Shown piece after piece: positions 9,270 through 17,970 of a stretch of 64,000 bases of DNA; position 1 is the stretch's first letter, and each line of letters opens with the position of its first letter. Source of the stretch: an uncultured Coprococcus sp. GTDB lineage: Bacteria; Bacillota; Clostridia; Lachnospirales; Lachnospiraceae. The translations under genes were made by a program, and so were the position numbers. The DNA is taken from positions 124,001-188,000 of the forward strand of contig CANQTC010000003.1 of assembly GCA_947626675.1 (NCBI GenBank), read 5' to 3'. Below the pieces are notes generated by a model, which saw only the letters and a program-made list of their open reading frames with translations, was not told where the DNA came from and made no database searches.

Positions 9270-9731
9270 ATGAACAAGATTGAAGGAAAAATGATAGCGA
9301 ATGGAGCAAAAATTGGAATCGTAGCAGCAAGGTTTAATGAGTTTATCGTATCGAAACTGATAGGCGGTGCAGAAGATGCATTGCTTCGTCATGATGTAAA
9401 GCCGGAAGATATCACACTTGCATGGGTACCGGGCGCATTTGAAATTCCGTTGGCAGCAAAGAAAATGGCGCTAAGCGGAAAGTATGATGCAGTTATTTGT
9501 CTTGGTACGGTGATAAGAGGAGCAACAAGCCACTATGACTATGTCTGTAATGAGGTATCAAAGGGAATTGCAGCCGTATCATTAGAAGCCGGTATACCGG
9601 TTATGTTTGGTGTAGTGACAACAGAGAATATTGAGCAGGCGATTGAACGCGCAGGCACAAAAGCAGGAAATAAAGGATATGACTGTGCACTCGGCGCGCT
9701 TGAGATGATAGATTTGATGAAACAGATGTAA
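9270..9731 (+). CDS. ribH: 6,7-dimethyl-8-ribityllumazine synthase
   Basis: 153 aa, the usual length. It condenses the two RibBA/RibD products. Family signatures: AARFNEFIV at the N-terminus, [28 protein letters not shown] containing the catalytic His, and [12 protein letters not shown]. The ATG at 9270 follows AAGGAG; an upstream in-frame TTG at 9228 lies inside the intergenic hairpin and is rejected. It is the last rib gene. The following HAD gene starts one base after its stop. Confidence 0.96.
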   Translation: MNKIEGKMIANGAKIGIVAARFNEFIVSKLIGGAEDALLRHDVKPEDITLAWVPGAFEIPLAAKKMALSGKYDAVICLGTVIRGATSHYDYVCNEVSKGIAAVSLEAGIPVMFGVVTTENIEQAIERAGTKAGNKGYDCALGALEMIDLMKQM

Positions 9732-9732
9732 T

Positions 9733-10539
9733 ATGATGAATAAAGATACAAAAATTTTGTTTTTTGATATAGACGGAACATTGATTACTGATGATGGGAA
9801 AAGGTACTTTCCTGACAGTGCTAAAAAGGCGCTTTCTCTGGCAAGGGAAAAAGGTCATCTTGTCTTTATTAATACGGGAAGAGTTTATTGCAATATTACA
9901 GAAGAAATTAAGTCTGCCGGGTTTGACGGATATGTATGCGGCTGCGGTTCCTGCATCGTATATCACGATAAGCTGGTATTTTATAACAAGCTGCCAAAAA
10001 CACTCTGTCATGATATGGCTTTGACATGCAGACGGTATCACATGTATGGAATCTATGAACATAAGGATAAAGTATATATAGATGGAAAAAATAAAGACAA
10101 CGAACTTCTTATGGAGATGACCGCATATTTTAGAGGCAACGGAGTATTTGTTGGTGAAGATATAGAGTCGGCAGATTTTGAATTTGACAAGTTCTGTGCA
10201 TGGTATGATGAGGACAACAGGAATTTAGCAGAATTTAAAGCGGATGTCAGCAAGGACTTTGATTATATCGACAGGGAAGGAAACTTCTGTGAAATTGTAC
10301 AAAAAGGTTATAGTAAAGCAACCGGAATCAAATATCTGCTTGAATATTTTAACCTGCCGCTTGAAAATGCATATGCATTTGGGGATGGAAATAATGATGA
10401 ACCCATGTTGTCTTATGTGCCTAATAGTATTATAATGGCAAAAGGACCGGATGAACTAAAGAAAAAGGTGATGATGGTTACCGATGATGTCCGCAATGAC
10501 GGAATATATAATGCGATGAAGAAATTGGAGATTATTTGA
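9733..10539 (+). CDS. Cof-type HAD-IIB phosphatase
   Basis: 268 aa. HAD motif I is FFDIDGTLI (residues 11-19), a C2-type cap is in the middle, and motif IV AFGDGNNDEPM is near the C-terminus; together these define the Cof/HAD-IIB subfamily of small-molecule phosphatases. It begins one base after the ribH stop, so it may be co-transcribed with the rib genes. A HAD phosphatase is needed to dephosphorylate the pyrimidine intermediate between RibD and RibH, a step known HAD enzymes perform in other bacteria. The position makes that role possible here but does not prove it. Confidence 0.9.
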   Translation: MMNKDTKILFFDIDGTLITDDGKRYFPDSAKKALSLAREKGHLVFINTGRVYCNITEEIKSAGFDGYVCGCGSCIVYHDKLVFYNKLPKTLCHDMALTCRRYHMYGIYEHKDKVYIDGKNKDNELLMEMTAYFRGNGVFVGEDIESADFEFDKFCAWYDEDNRNLAEFKADVSKDFDYIDREGNFCEIVQKGYSKATGIKYLLEYFNLPLENAYAFGDGNNDEPMLSYVPNSIIMAKGPDELKKKVMMVTDDVRNDGIYNAMKKLEII

Positions 10540-11348
10540 TGGAAGAAGAAAACAGAAAAATTTCGATGGCAGACCAGATATCGATAGCAGTAAGCAGTCC
10601 TAAAAATTACAAGCAGCTTACAAAGCTGAAAACAGGAAAAATTGTCCTGTTTATGTTTGTGATTACATTTTTGCTTGTATTTATAGAATTTGGGATAACG
10701 GTAGTTACTTTTTTAATGAAAAACGGAGGTTTGAAAAAGATTGCATTAAACAAAGTACCGCAATTTACTTATGATGGCGCAACACTTTCTATGGATGAAA
10801 AATTTGAAATGGCGTTTGGGGACATCGTGATATATGTCGATACAAATGAGGATAAGGTTAATACAAATAGCATCAAAACGGACGGTGCATATGTTGCAAT
10901 AGGAAAAAAATATATTAATATGGGCGTTGTAAGCGGTGATAAAGCATATGATTATATGGGATATCGCATGTCTTTTTTGTTTCCGTCAGAATTTGACAAT
11001 CAAAAACTGGCAGATATTACGCCCGCAATCTATATATATCTGATTTTGGTATATTTGCTGTATATGATGGGAAAGGCGCTTAAAATATTATTATATGCGC
11101 TGCTGTTCTCAATTATTGCAAATACATTTTCAAATAATTTCCATACAGGACTTTCGTATGGACAGGTATTGAAGGTATGTATCTATGGACTGACGCTTCC
11201 GATGCTGATTGGCGCAGTCAATACGTCAGCAGGTTATCTTATTTCGCCTACACTGGTAACGATTATAACAGTATTTATTGCAGTTTCATTTATAAACAGA
11301 GGGATTTTGAGCCATGCGAACTTAGAAATTCCCCCAAAAAGTATGTAA
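10539..11348 (+). CDS. DUF1189-like polytopic membrane protein
   Basis: 269 aa with one N-terminal helix (about residues 32-60), an extracytoplasmic domain of about 100 residues, and four clustered helices in the C-terminal half. The arrangement and the MADQI..AVSSPKNYKQL opening match DUF1189 proteins of unknown function. The ATG shares its A with the stop codon of the HAD gene (TGATG), which implies translational coupling. Confidence 0.7.
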   Translation: MEEENRKISMADQISIAVSSPKNYKQLTKLKTGKIVLFMFVITFLLVFIEFGITVVTFLMKNGGLKKIALNKVPQFTYDGATLSMDEKFEMAFGDIVIYVDTNEDKVNTNSIKTDGAYVAIGKKYINMGVVSGDKAYDYMGYRMSFLFPSEFDNQKLADITPAIYIYLILVYLLYMMGKALKILLYALLFSIIANTFSNNFHTGLSYGQVLKVCIYGLTLPMLIGAVNTSAGYLISPTLVTIITVFIAVSFINRGILSHANLEIPPKSM

Positions 11349-11358
11349 GGGTGATTGG

Positions 11359-11874
11359 ATGGAGATAGAAAGAAAATATATAATAAAAGAAATACCGCTT
11401 GATTTGGAAGCATATCAATCTATGAAGCTTGAGCAGGGCTATCTGTCGGTAAAGCCTGTTATCAGAATAAGAAAAGCGGATGAAAGATATATCCTTACGG
11501 TAAAGTCGAAGGGATTGATGGAAAGACAGGAATATGAACTTGATTTATCGGAGGAAGAGTATGCTTCCCTCATGAATAAAGTGGAAGGAAATCTGGTGTC
11601 AAAGACAAGATATATCATTCCGCTTACCGATACAAATGGAACATGCGGTGATAAGATGACAGACAGGAAGCTGAACATTGAGCTGGATATATTTGATAAA
11701 AATTTTAAGGGGCTTGTATATGCTGAGGTTGAGTTTCCGACAAATGAAGCGGCAGAAGCCTTTACTGCACCGGACTGGTTCTACAGGGATGTTACATTAG
11801 ACGGCAGGTTTCATAACAGTGCGCTTAGTCGTATGAATATTGAAGAGATAGATGCATTTATAGCGAATATATAG
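11359..11874 (+). CDS. CYTH-domain protein (triphosphate tunnel metalloenzyme)
   Basis: 171 aa. The diagnostic ExExK motif is at the very start (MEIERKY), followed by alternating charged strands (IRIRKADERYILTVKSKG, NIELDIF, AEVEF) of the tunnel fold. Family members hydrolyse triphosphates such as thiamine triphosphate or inorganic tripolyphosphate; the substrate here is unknown. It starts 10 bp after the membrane-protein gene, so it is in the same operon. A polyphosphate gene pair lies 34 kb away but is not linked. Confidence 0.88.
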   Translation: MEIERKYIIKEIPLDLEAYQSMKLEQGYLSVKPVIRIRKADERYILTVKSKGLMERQEYELDLSEEEYASLMNKVEGNLVSKTRYIIPLTDTNGTCGDKMTDRKLNIELDIFDKNFKGLVYAEVEFPTNEAAEAFTAPDWFYRDVTLDGRFHNSALSRMNIEEIDAFIANI

Positions 11875-11943
11875 CTGATGTAAAATCAGGTGAATTGGTT
11901 AGTTTACAGGTGTAAAATTTTTATGATATGAAAGGAAGGAAAA

Positions 11944-12489
11944 ATGAAGGTAAGAGTATTATTTGCAACAGGAAACGAAGAAGTTGAAGCGCTTACGGTA
12001 GTTGATTTAATCAGACGTGCAGGAATAGAATGTACGATGGTTTCATCAGAAGATACGGATGTTATCGTAAGTTCTCATAAAGTGACGATTCAGATGGATG
12101 AGAAGATATCGGATTTGTCAGATGATGCTGATATGATTGTATTGCCTGGCGGAATACCGGGCGTACCTAATTTCATAGCAAATCCAAAGGTAAAGAAACT
12201 GGTGTTAAAGCAGTATGAAGCAGGCAGATATGTTGCTGCTATCTGTGCAGCACCGACAGCACTTGGAAAATTTGGTATCTTAAAAGATAAGAAAGCAATC
12301 TGCTATCCGGGTATGGAGAATGAACTTTATTGTAAAGAGGTTGTTATGGAAAGTGTTGTGAAAGACGGTAATGTCATAACAAGCCGCGGACTTGGAACAG
12401 CGATACCGTTTGGACTTGCACTGATTGAGTGCCTGAAAGGAAAAGAATGTGCAGATGAGATAGCAAAAAAAATCGTTTATGAACGTTAA
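11944..12489 (+). CDS. DJ-1/PfpI family protein (YajL/ThiJ-like)
   Basis: 181 aa single-domain protein of the DJ-1 family. The nucleophile elbow is AAICAAPTAL, with Cys at about residue 101; the acidic partner is in the N-terminal GNEEVEAL segment. Relatives are described as glyoxalases or protein/nucleotide deglycases, or as stress chaperones; I cannot choose among these. Its 3' end overlaps the helicase start by 11 bp. Confidence 0.88.
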   Translation: MKVRVLFATGNEEVEALTVVDLIRRAGIECTMVSSEDTDVIVSSHKVTIQMDEKISDLSDDADMIVLPGGIPGVPNFIANPKVKKLVLKQYEAGRYVAAICAAPTALGKFGILKDKKAICYPGMENELYCKEVVMESVVKDGNVITSRGLGTAIPFGLALIECLKGKECADEIAKKIVYER

Positions 12490-14917
12490 ATTATCAGTCC
12501 GGAATCTTGTGGAATTTATATTCCGAAGCGGTGATATCAGTGACAGCAGTAATGGGACTCTGCCGAAGGAAGCAATGAATGAAGGAAGCAGAATTCATAG
12601 GAAACTTCAGAAAAAGGCAGGGTCTTATTATCATGCAGAAGTTCCGCTTTCCCTTACTGTAGAATTGGATGACTATGAAGTAACGGTAGAGGGAAGAGCT
12701 GATGGAATTATTGATATGCACTATGATATGGAAAAGGGGCAGCAGAACAATGAAATGCATTGTGATGTCACAATAGATGAAATCAAGGGTGTATACAAGA
12801 AGCTTTCAGATATCAATGAACCTGTACTCGTTCATAAAGCACAGGCGATGTGTTATGCGTACATATATGCAAAGAAAAACAAACTGGACAATATCAGTGT
12901 TCAGATGACCTATGTCAATCTTGAAACAGAAGAAATAAAACGATTTACCGAAAAATTTACATTTGAATATCTGGATAAATGGTATCTGGATGTGATAAAA
13001 GAACTGGTTAAGTGGATTGATTATGCTGTATCGCATCAGGAAAAACGGAATTTGTCCATTGAAGCATTGGAATTTCCATTTGAATACAGAAAAGGCCAGA
13101 AAAGTATGATTGCATGTGTTTATAAGGCTATTGAGGGGGGGCAGCATTTATTTGTTCAGGCGCCTACGGGGATTGGAAAGACGATGGCGGCTGTCTATCC
13201 GGCAATAAAAGCATTTTCATCAGGACTGACAACAAAGCTTTTTTATCTTACGGCAAAGACAATTGCCAATACTGCGCCAAAGGCAGCAATAGATATCTTA
13301 AGAAGTCAGGGACTGTGCTTTCAGACTGTTACGCTGACTGCAAAAGAAAAGATATGTCCACTTTCTGAAATGGCGTGTAATCCGGAGAACTGTCCATATG
13401 CAAAGGGCCATTTTGACAGAGTAAATGAAGCGTTATATGCGTTAGTTACCAATGAGAAAATTATAGACCGGGATATTCTGACATCATATGCGGACAGATA
13501 TATGGTATGTCCATTTGAATTGGGACTGGATGCGTCATTATTTGCAGATGCAGTCATATGCGATTATAATTATGTGTTTGACCCACGCGTCAATTTAAAA
13601 CGTTTTTTTGCAAATGAGGTTACTTCCGGAAATAAATATACATTTCTTGTAGATGAAGCGCATAATCTTGTAGACCGGGCGTCATCAATGTATAGTGCAG
13701 CACTGATTAAAGAAGACTTTCTGGAACTAAAAAAAGTAATAAAAAAGTATAGCAATAAAACGGCTGGAAGCATTGACAAATGTAATAAAGCGCTTCTTGA
13801 GATGAAGAAAGCGCTGACAGGGGAAGACTACCGGATACTTGATGGGCTTGGGGACATCCATTTTAAACTGCTCAATTTACATTCGGCATTGGAACGCTTT
13901 TTGGAGGACTATAAACAGATACCGGAACGAAAGGAAGTCCTTGATTTCTATTTTAAACTGACTTCATTTCTGAATATATCCGATTTGGTAGATGACAGTT
14001 ATGTTATATATGATGAACTGCTTCCTGACGGAAAGTTTATGGTTAAAGAATATTGTGTTCATCCTGCAAATAATTTAAAACAGTGTCTTGATAAAGGGAT
14101 AGCGACTATCTTTTTTTCTGCAACCATTCTGCCTGTAAAATATTATATGGAGATGTTGTCAAATCAGACGGAGGACACTGCTATTTATATTCCATCTCCA
14201 TTTGAAGCAGAGAAAAGAAAAATTATGCTGGGACTTGACGTTACGACAAGGTATACAAGACGCACAGAGCAGGAATATCATCATATATATGAATATATAA
14301 AACATATGGTACACACCCGGAAAGGCAACTATATGGTGTTTTTACCATCCTATCAGATGCTTGATAAGATTTATGGACTTGCGGTTTCAGATGAAGCAAA
14401 TAAAGAAATTCATATATTAGTGCAGAATCAGCATATGAATGAATCAGAAAGAGAACTGTTTTTAAAGACGTTTGAACAAAAAAACAATATTCTGGCATTA
14501 TGTATTATGGGCGGAATCTTTTCAGAAGGAATTGATTTGACAGGGGATAAGCTGATTGGAACAGTTGTGGTAGGACCGGGTGTTCCTCAGGTATGTAATG
14601 AACGACGGATTATGATGGACTATTTTAACAGGAGCGCATATTTGGATACATTACCGTCAGACAGAACCGTTCAGAATGGATATCAATATGCATATTTATA
14701 TCCCGGAATCAATAAAGTATTTCAGGCGGCAGGAAGAGTAATCAGGACAGAAAATGATAGAGGTGTCATTTTGTTATTGGATGAACGATTTTCAAGAAGA
14801 GACTATACGGAACTGTTTCCTGTTGAATGGAGCGATTATGTATGCGTAAATAGAAATAACGTGGGGATGGTGCTGGAAGATTTCTGGAAAAAGCATACAG
14901 ACAAAGGACAGAAATAG
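12479..14917 (+). CDS. XPD/DinG-type Fe-S DNA helicase with N-terminal nuclease-like domain
   Basis: 812 aa superfamily 2 helicase. Walker A APTGIGKT is at residues 228-235 and DEAH at 392-395. Between them four cysteines (293, 300, 305, 344) have the layout of the XPD [4Fe-4S] cluster. The C-terminal half carries GGIFSEGIDLTGD and QAAGRVIRTENDRGVI, motifs V and VI. The first 200 residues contain GRADGIID followed by IDEIKG, which fits a PD-(D/E)XK (Cas4/RecB-like) nuclease fold. It presumably unwinds damaged or structured DNA, possibly with end processing. The start overlaps the DJ-1 gene. Confidence 0.88.
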   Translation: MNVKLSVRNLVEFIFRSGDISDSSNGTLPKEAMNEGSRIHRKLQKKAGSYYHAEVPLSLTVELDDYEVTVEGRADGIIDMHYDMEKGQQNNEMHCDVTIDEIKGVYKKLSDINEPVLVHKAQAMCYAYIYAKKNKLDNISVQMTYVNLETEEIKRFTEKFTFEYLDKWYLDVIKELVKWIDYAVSHQEKRNLSIEALEFPFEYRKGQKSMIACVYKAIEGGQHLFVQAPTGIGKTMAAVYPAIKAFSSGLTTKLFYLTAKTIANTAPKAAIDILRSQGLCFQTVTLTAKEKICPLSEMACNPENCPYAKGHFDRVNEALYALVTNEKIIDRDILTSYADRYMVCPFELGLDASLFADAVICDYNYVFDPRVNLKRFFANEVTSGNKYTFLVDEAHNLVDRASSMYSAALIKEDFLELKKVIKKYSNKTAGSIDKCNKALLEMKKALTGEDYRILDGLGDIHFKLLNLHSALERFLEDYKQIPERKEVLDFYFKLTSFLNISDLVDDSYVIYDELLPDGKFMVKEYCVHPANNLKQCLDKGIATIFFSATILPVKYYMEMLSNQTEDTAIYIPSPFEAEKRKIMLGLDVTTRYTRRTEQEYHHIYEYIKHMVHTRKGNYMVFLPSYQMLDKIYGLAVSDEANKEIHILVQNQHMNESERELFLKTFEQKNNILALCIMGGIFSEGIDLTGDKLIGTVVVGPGVPQVCNERRIMMDYFNRSAYLDTLPSDRTVQNGYQYAYLYPGINKVFQAAGRVIRTENDRGVILLLDERFSRRDYTELFPVEWSDYVCVNRNNVGMVLEDFWKKHTDKGQK

Positions 14918-14965
14918 TGCTATTATAGGGACACAAAAAAATATTATATTATAGAGGAAATAAAG

Positions 14966-16330
14966 ATGATTGATATAACGGTAAAAGATATTTTAAAAGC
15001 TACAGGCGGTATTTTGTTATGCGGAAATGAGAATACGGTTCTTACAGATATCTGTATTGATTCGCGAATGATAAAAGCAGGGGATTTATTTGTTCCGCTG
15101 AAAGGAGAAAATGCAGATGGACATCAATATATAGAAGCGGCCATGAAAACAGGAGCGGCAGCGCTTACCTCACAGCATGACAGGGCGGCAGGCGATAAAG
15201 CTTATATAAAAGTAGAAGATACGGAAAAAGCATTACAGGCGATAGGTCTTTATATAAGAAACCGATACCATATGCCTGTAGTAGGCGTAACGGGAAGCGT
15301 AGGAAAAACAACTACAAGAGAGATGATTACTGCTGCCATTGCTGAAGACAGACCATGCTTTCATACAGAGGGAAATTTTAATTCACAGCAGGGTGTGCCA
15401 ATCACACTTTCAAAGATGACAGATGAATATGAAGCGGCAGTTATTGAGATGGGAATTAGCGCGTTTGGTGAGATGGAGCTTCTTTCCTCTATGGTAAAAC
15501 CGGATATCGCCGTTGTCACCGTCATCGGTGATGCCCATATGGAACATTTGAAATCAAGAGAAAATATACGCAAGGAAAAACTTGATATCATAAGCTATTT
15601 GAGCAAAGACGGACTTCTCCTGCTGAATGGTGACGATGTGCTGTTAAGAGAGATAAAAGATTCTATGCCTTGCAGGACACTGACATACGGATGCAGTGAG
15701 GACTGTGATATAAGGGCGGAAAATATCAGATACGAGGATGCGTATACCATATATGATGCAGTATATGGAGATGAAAAGACAACTGTTTATTTGGGAGCGT
15801 TAGGAAAGCATAATATTCGTAATTCGCTGGCAGGAATGGCTGCGGCATATGAACTTGGGATTCCATTTGAAGTTTCCGCAAAAGCATTTAAGAACTTTCA
15901 GGGACAGAGACAGCGTATTGTAAAAACAGAGCGTCAATATATTGTATTTGACGACTGTTATAATGCCTGTCCTGACTCTATGAAGGCAAGTATCGATGTA
16001 CTTTGTGATTATAAGTGCAGCGGTAAAAAATATGCGGTGTTAGGAGATATGCTGGAGCTTGGTGATAACAGTCCGAAGTTTCACAGACAGATAGGCGAAT
16101 ATCTGTGTGATAAGCCGCTTGATGGAGTCATCGTTATTGGAAAGTATTCACAGGAGATAAAAAATGCGATTGACGCTTGTAAAGATGCTGAAATGGAGAC
16201 CTGTACATTCTCAAATAACAAGGATGCGGCAGAATATATGAGAAAGCTGCTGAAACCGGGTGATATTGTATTGATTAAAGGTTCAAACGGCATGAAATTA
16301 AAAGAAGTTGTTAATATTTTGGTGAAGTAA
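14966..16330 (+). CDS. murF: UDP-MurNAc-tripeptide:D-Ala-D-Ala ligase
   Basis: 454 aa. ATP-dependent addition of the D-Ala-D-Ala dipeptide, the last cytoplasmic amino-acid step of peptidoglycan precursor synthesis. The P-loop GSVGKTT is at residues 110-116; MurF/Mur ligase motifs EMGIS, GALGKHNIRNSLA and FDDCYNACPDSM are present, and the N-terminal uridine-binding domain ends near residue 100. GAGGAAAT precedes the ATG. It stands alone from the mur/fts cluster. Confidence 0.96.
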   Translation: MIDITVKDILKATGGILLCGNENTVLTDICIDSRMIKAGDLFVPLKGENADGHQYIEAAMKTGAAALTSQHDRAAGDKAYIKVEDTEKALQAIGLYIRNRYHMPVVGVTGSVGKTTTREMITAAIAEDRPCFHTEGNFNSQQGVPITLSKMTDEYEAAVIEMGISAFGEMELLSSMVKPDIAVVTVIGDAHMEHLKSRENIRKEKLDIISYLSKDGLLLLNGDDVLLREIKDSMPCRTLTYGCSEDCDIRAENIRYEDAYTIYDAVYGDEKTTVYLGALGKHNIRNSLAGMAAAYELGIPFEVSAKAFKNFQGQRQRIVKTERQYIVFDDCYNACPDSMKASIDVLCDYKCSGKKYAVLGDMLELGDNSPKFHRQIGEYLCDKPLDGVIVIGKYSQEIKNAIDACKDAEMETCTFSNNKDAAEYMRKLLKPGDIVLIKGSNGMKLKEVVNILVK

Positions 16331-16466
16331 TCTTATAAAATTGATATAATTACTAGTAAAAATTGAATGAACGGCAAAAATGCAAATAAATTTTTGTGTA
16401 TTTTGTCATTATTTTGTCACTATTTTGTTGTTTAATACTACAAAATAGAGAAAAAAATGTACGATA

Positions 16467-16495
16467 TTGAAAAAAACGCAAAAAAGTAGTAATAT
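16467..16495 (+). promoter_or_regulatory. Strong promoter of the Ala/Lys-tailed gene
   Basis: TTGAAA (16467-16472), 17 bp, TAATAT (16490-16495), inside a very A/T-rich 233-bp gap that also carries three nearby TATTTTGT repeats (16399-16430). The predicted start is near 16502, giving a leader of about 60 nt. Confidence 0.7.
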
Positions 16496-16563
16496 CTATC
16501 TAGCTTGAATGAATACATAAAGGTGAAATATAAATATTATATATCTAAGCGGAGGAAATTAAG

Positions 16564-16965
16564 ATGGCTACAGCTAAGAAGGAAGAGGACGTTAAGAAGG
16601 TAACTAAGGCTACACCTGCAGATGCAGTTGCTAAAGTAGAAGCAGTTAAGAAAGCAGAGGCAGCTAAAAAGACAGCCGCAACAGCGAAGAAGGAAGAGCC
16701 TGTAAAGGCAGATTCAAAGACAACAGTTGCAGCTAAGAAAGAGACTACTCCAAAAGCTACAGCAGCGAAGAAGGCAGCAGTTAAGACAACTGAGAAAGTA
16801 TTTATCGAATTTGCCGGCGGACAGATTGAGATGTCAGAAGTTGTTGATAAGGTAAAAGCAAGCCTTGAAAATAAATCAGTTAAAGAGTTAAATGTATATT
16901 ACCAGCCAGAGACAGGTATGGTATACTATACGGCTGATGGTGAGGCTGGTTCATGCAGTCTTTAA
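16564..16965 (+). CDS. Small protein: histone-H1-like Ala/Lys tail plus DUF6465-like C-terminal domain
   Basis: 133 aa. Residues 1-75 are low-complexity Ala, Lys, Thr, Val and Glu with repeated AAKK/AKKE strings, like the tails of bacterial H1-like proteins. Residues about 77-133 form a compact domain (VFIEFAGGQIEMSEVVDKVK then LNVYYQPETGMVYYTADG) that I associate, not firmly, with DUF6465. It ends in SCSL. A strong GGAGGAAATTAAG site, strong promoter and dedicated terminator suggest high expression as a single gene. The tail would allow nucleic-acid or surface binding; function is unknown. Confidence 0.8.
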   Translation: MATAKKEEDVKKVTKATPADAVAKVEAVKKAEAAKKTAATAKKEEPVKADSKTTVAAKKETTPKATAAKKAAVKTTEKVFIEFAGGQIEMSEVVDKVKASLENKSVKELNVYYQPETGMVYYTADGEAGSCSL

Positions 16966-16984
16966 TTTATAGAATTCTATAATA

Positions 16985-17027
16985 AAAGAGCAGCATTGGT
17001 TTCAAGAGCGGAACGATGCTGCTTTTT
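16985..17027 (+). terminator. Intrinsic terminator after the Ala/Lys-tailed gene
   Basis: AGCAGCAT (16989-16996) pairs with ATGCTGCT (17016-17023), extended by flanking A/T pairs and followed by five Ts. It covers the first ATG of the longer proC frame and so supports the downstream proC start. Confidence 0.8.
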
Positions 17028-17075
17028 GAATTTATGAAGAACGAAAATACGATAATGAAGAGCGAGGTATGGAAT

Positions 17076-17879
17076 ATGAACAACAAAAAAATCGGTTTTA
17101 TCGGTTGTGGGAATATGGCTACTGCCATTATGAAAGGCTTAATTTCAAAGAATATCTTTGACGTGCAGGATATTGTTGCTTCAGATGCATCAAAATCAGC
17201 CGTAGAGAACATCATATCAAAACTTGGGGTGCATGCTTCAACGGATAATATCAATACAGTAGTATCAAGTGAGATTTTAGTACTTGCAGTAAAACCGCAG
17301 TATTATGAAACGGTAATTAATGAAATTCGTGACAGTGTAACATCCGAACAGATTGTGATAACAATTGCGCCGGGAAAAACATTAGCATGGCTTGAAGAAA
17401 AATTTGCAAAGCCGGTTAAACTTGTTCGTACGATGCCGAATACACCTGCACTTGTGGGAGCGGGTATGACGGGCGCATGTAGAAATGCAAATGTAGACGA
17501 TACAGAATATGAAGAAGTACTCAATATATTAAGAAGTTTTGGCGTTGTGGAAACGATTACAGAAAATCTGATGGATGTATGTGTATCTGTAAGCGGAAGT
17601 TCACCGGCGTATGTGTATATGTTTATTGAAGCGATGGCAGATGCCGCTGTTGCAGATGGGATGCCGAGAGATAAGGCATACAAATTTGCCGCTCAGTCTG
17701 TACTGGGAAGTGCGTTAATGGTACTTGAAACAGGGAAACATCCGGGAGAACTGAAGGATATGGTTTGCTCACCGGGAGGAACAACGATAGAAGCAGTACG
17801 GGTACTTGAAGAAAAAGGCTTCCGTTCCTCCGTAATTGAAGCAATGAAAGCCTGTGTAAAAAAAGCGCGCGAATTATAA
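17076..17879 (+). CDS. proC: Pyrroline-5-carboxylate reductase
   Basis: 267 aa, the normal length. NAD(P)H-dependent last step of proline synthesis. The Rossmann motif GFIGCGNMATAI begins at residue 6; the C-terminal signature is ELKDMVCSPGGTTIEAV. The ATG at 17076 follows GAGG and gives the usual MNNKKIGFIG start. The frame is open to 17016, but that ATG lies inside the preceding terminator. Confidence 0.96.
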   Translation: MNNKKIGFIGCGNMATAIMKGLISKNIFDVQDIVASDASKSAVENIISKLGVHASTDNINTVVSSEILVLAVKPQYYETVINEIRDSVTSEQIVITIAPGKTLAWLEEKFAKPVKLVRTMPNTPALVGAGMTGACRNANVDDTEYEEVLNILRSFGVVETITENLMDVCVSVSGSSPAYVYMFIEAMADAAVADGMPRDKAYKFAAQSVLGSALMVLETGKHPGELKDMVCSPGGTTIEAVRVLEEKGFRSSVIEAMKACVKKAREL

Positions 17880-17922
17880 AGAACGCTGGAAGTTTAGTCT
17901 TTGACAGACGCCGGATAGTATG

Positions 17923-17954
17923 CAGCCAGCCATCTATAGACAGATGGCTGGCTG
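17923..17954. terminator. Perfect hairpin between convergent proC and amylase genes
   Basis: A 13-bp perfect stem (17923-17935 with 17942-17954) and a 6-nt loop. No T-run follows on either strand, so it may stabilise 3' ends rather than act as a classical terminator. Confidence 0.6.
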
Positions 17955-17970
17955 TATTGGTTACGATTGT

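Noticed and set aside
17016..17075. Longer N-terminus for proC
   Set aside because: These bases form the 3' arm and T-run of the preceding terminator; ATG 17076 has its own ribosome site and the normal family start.
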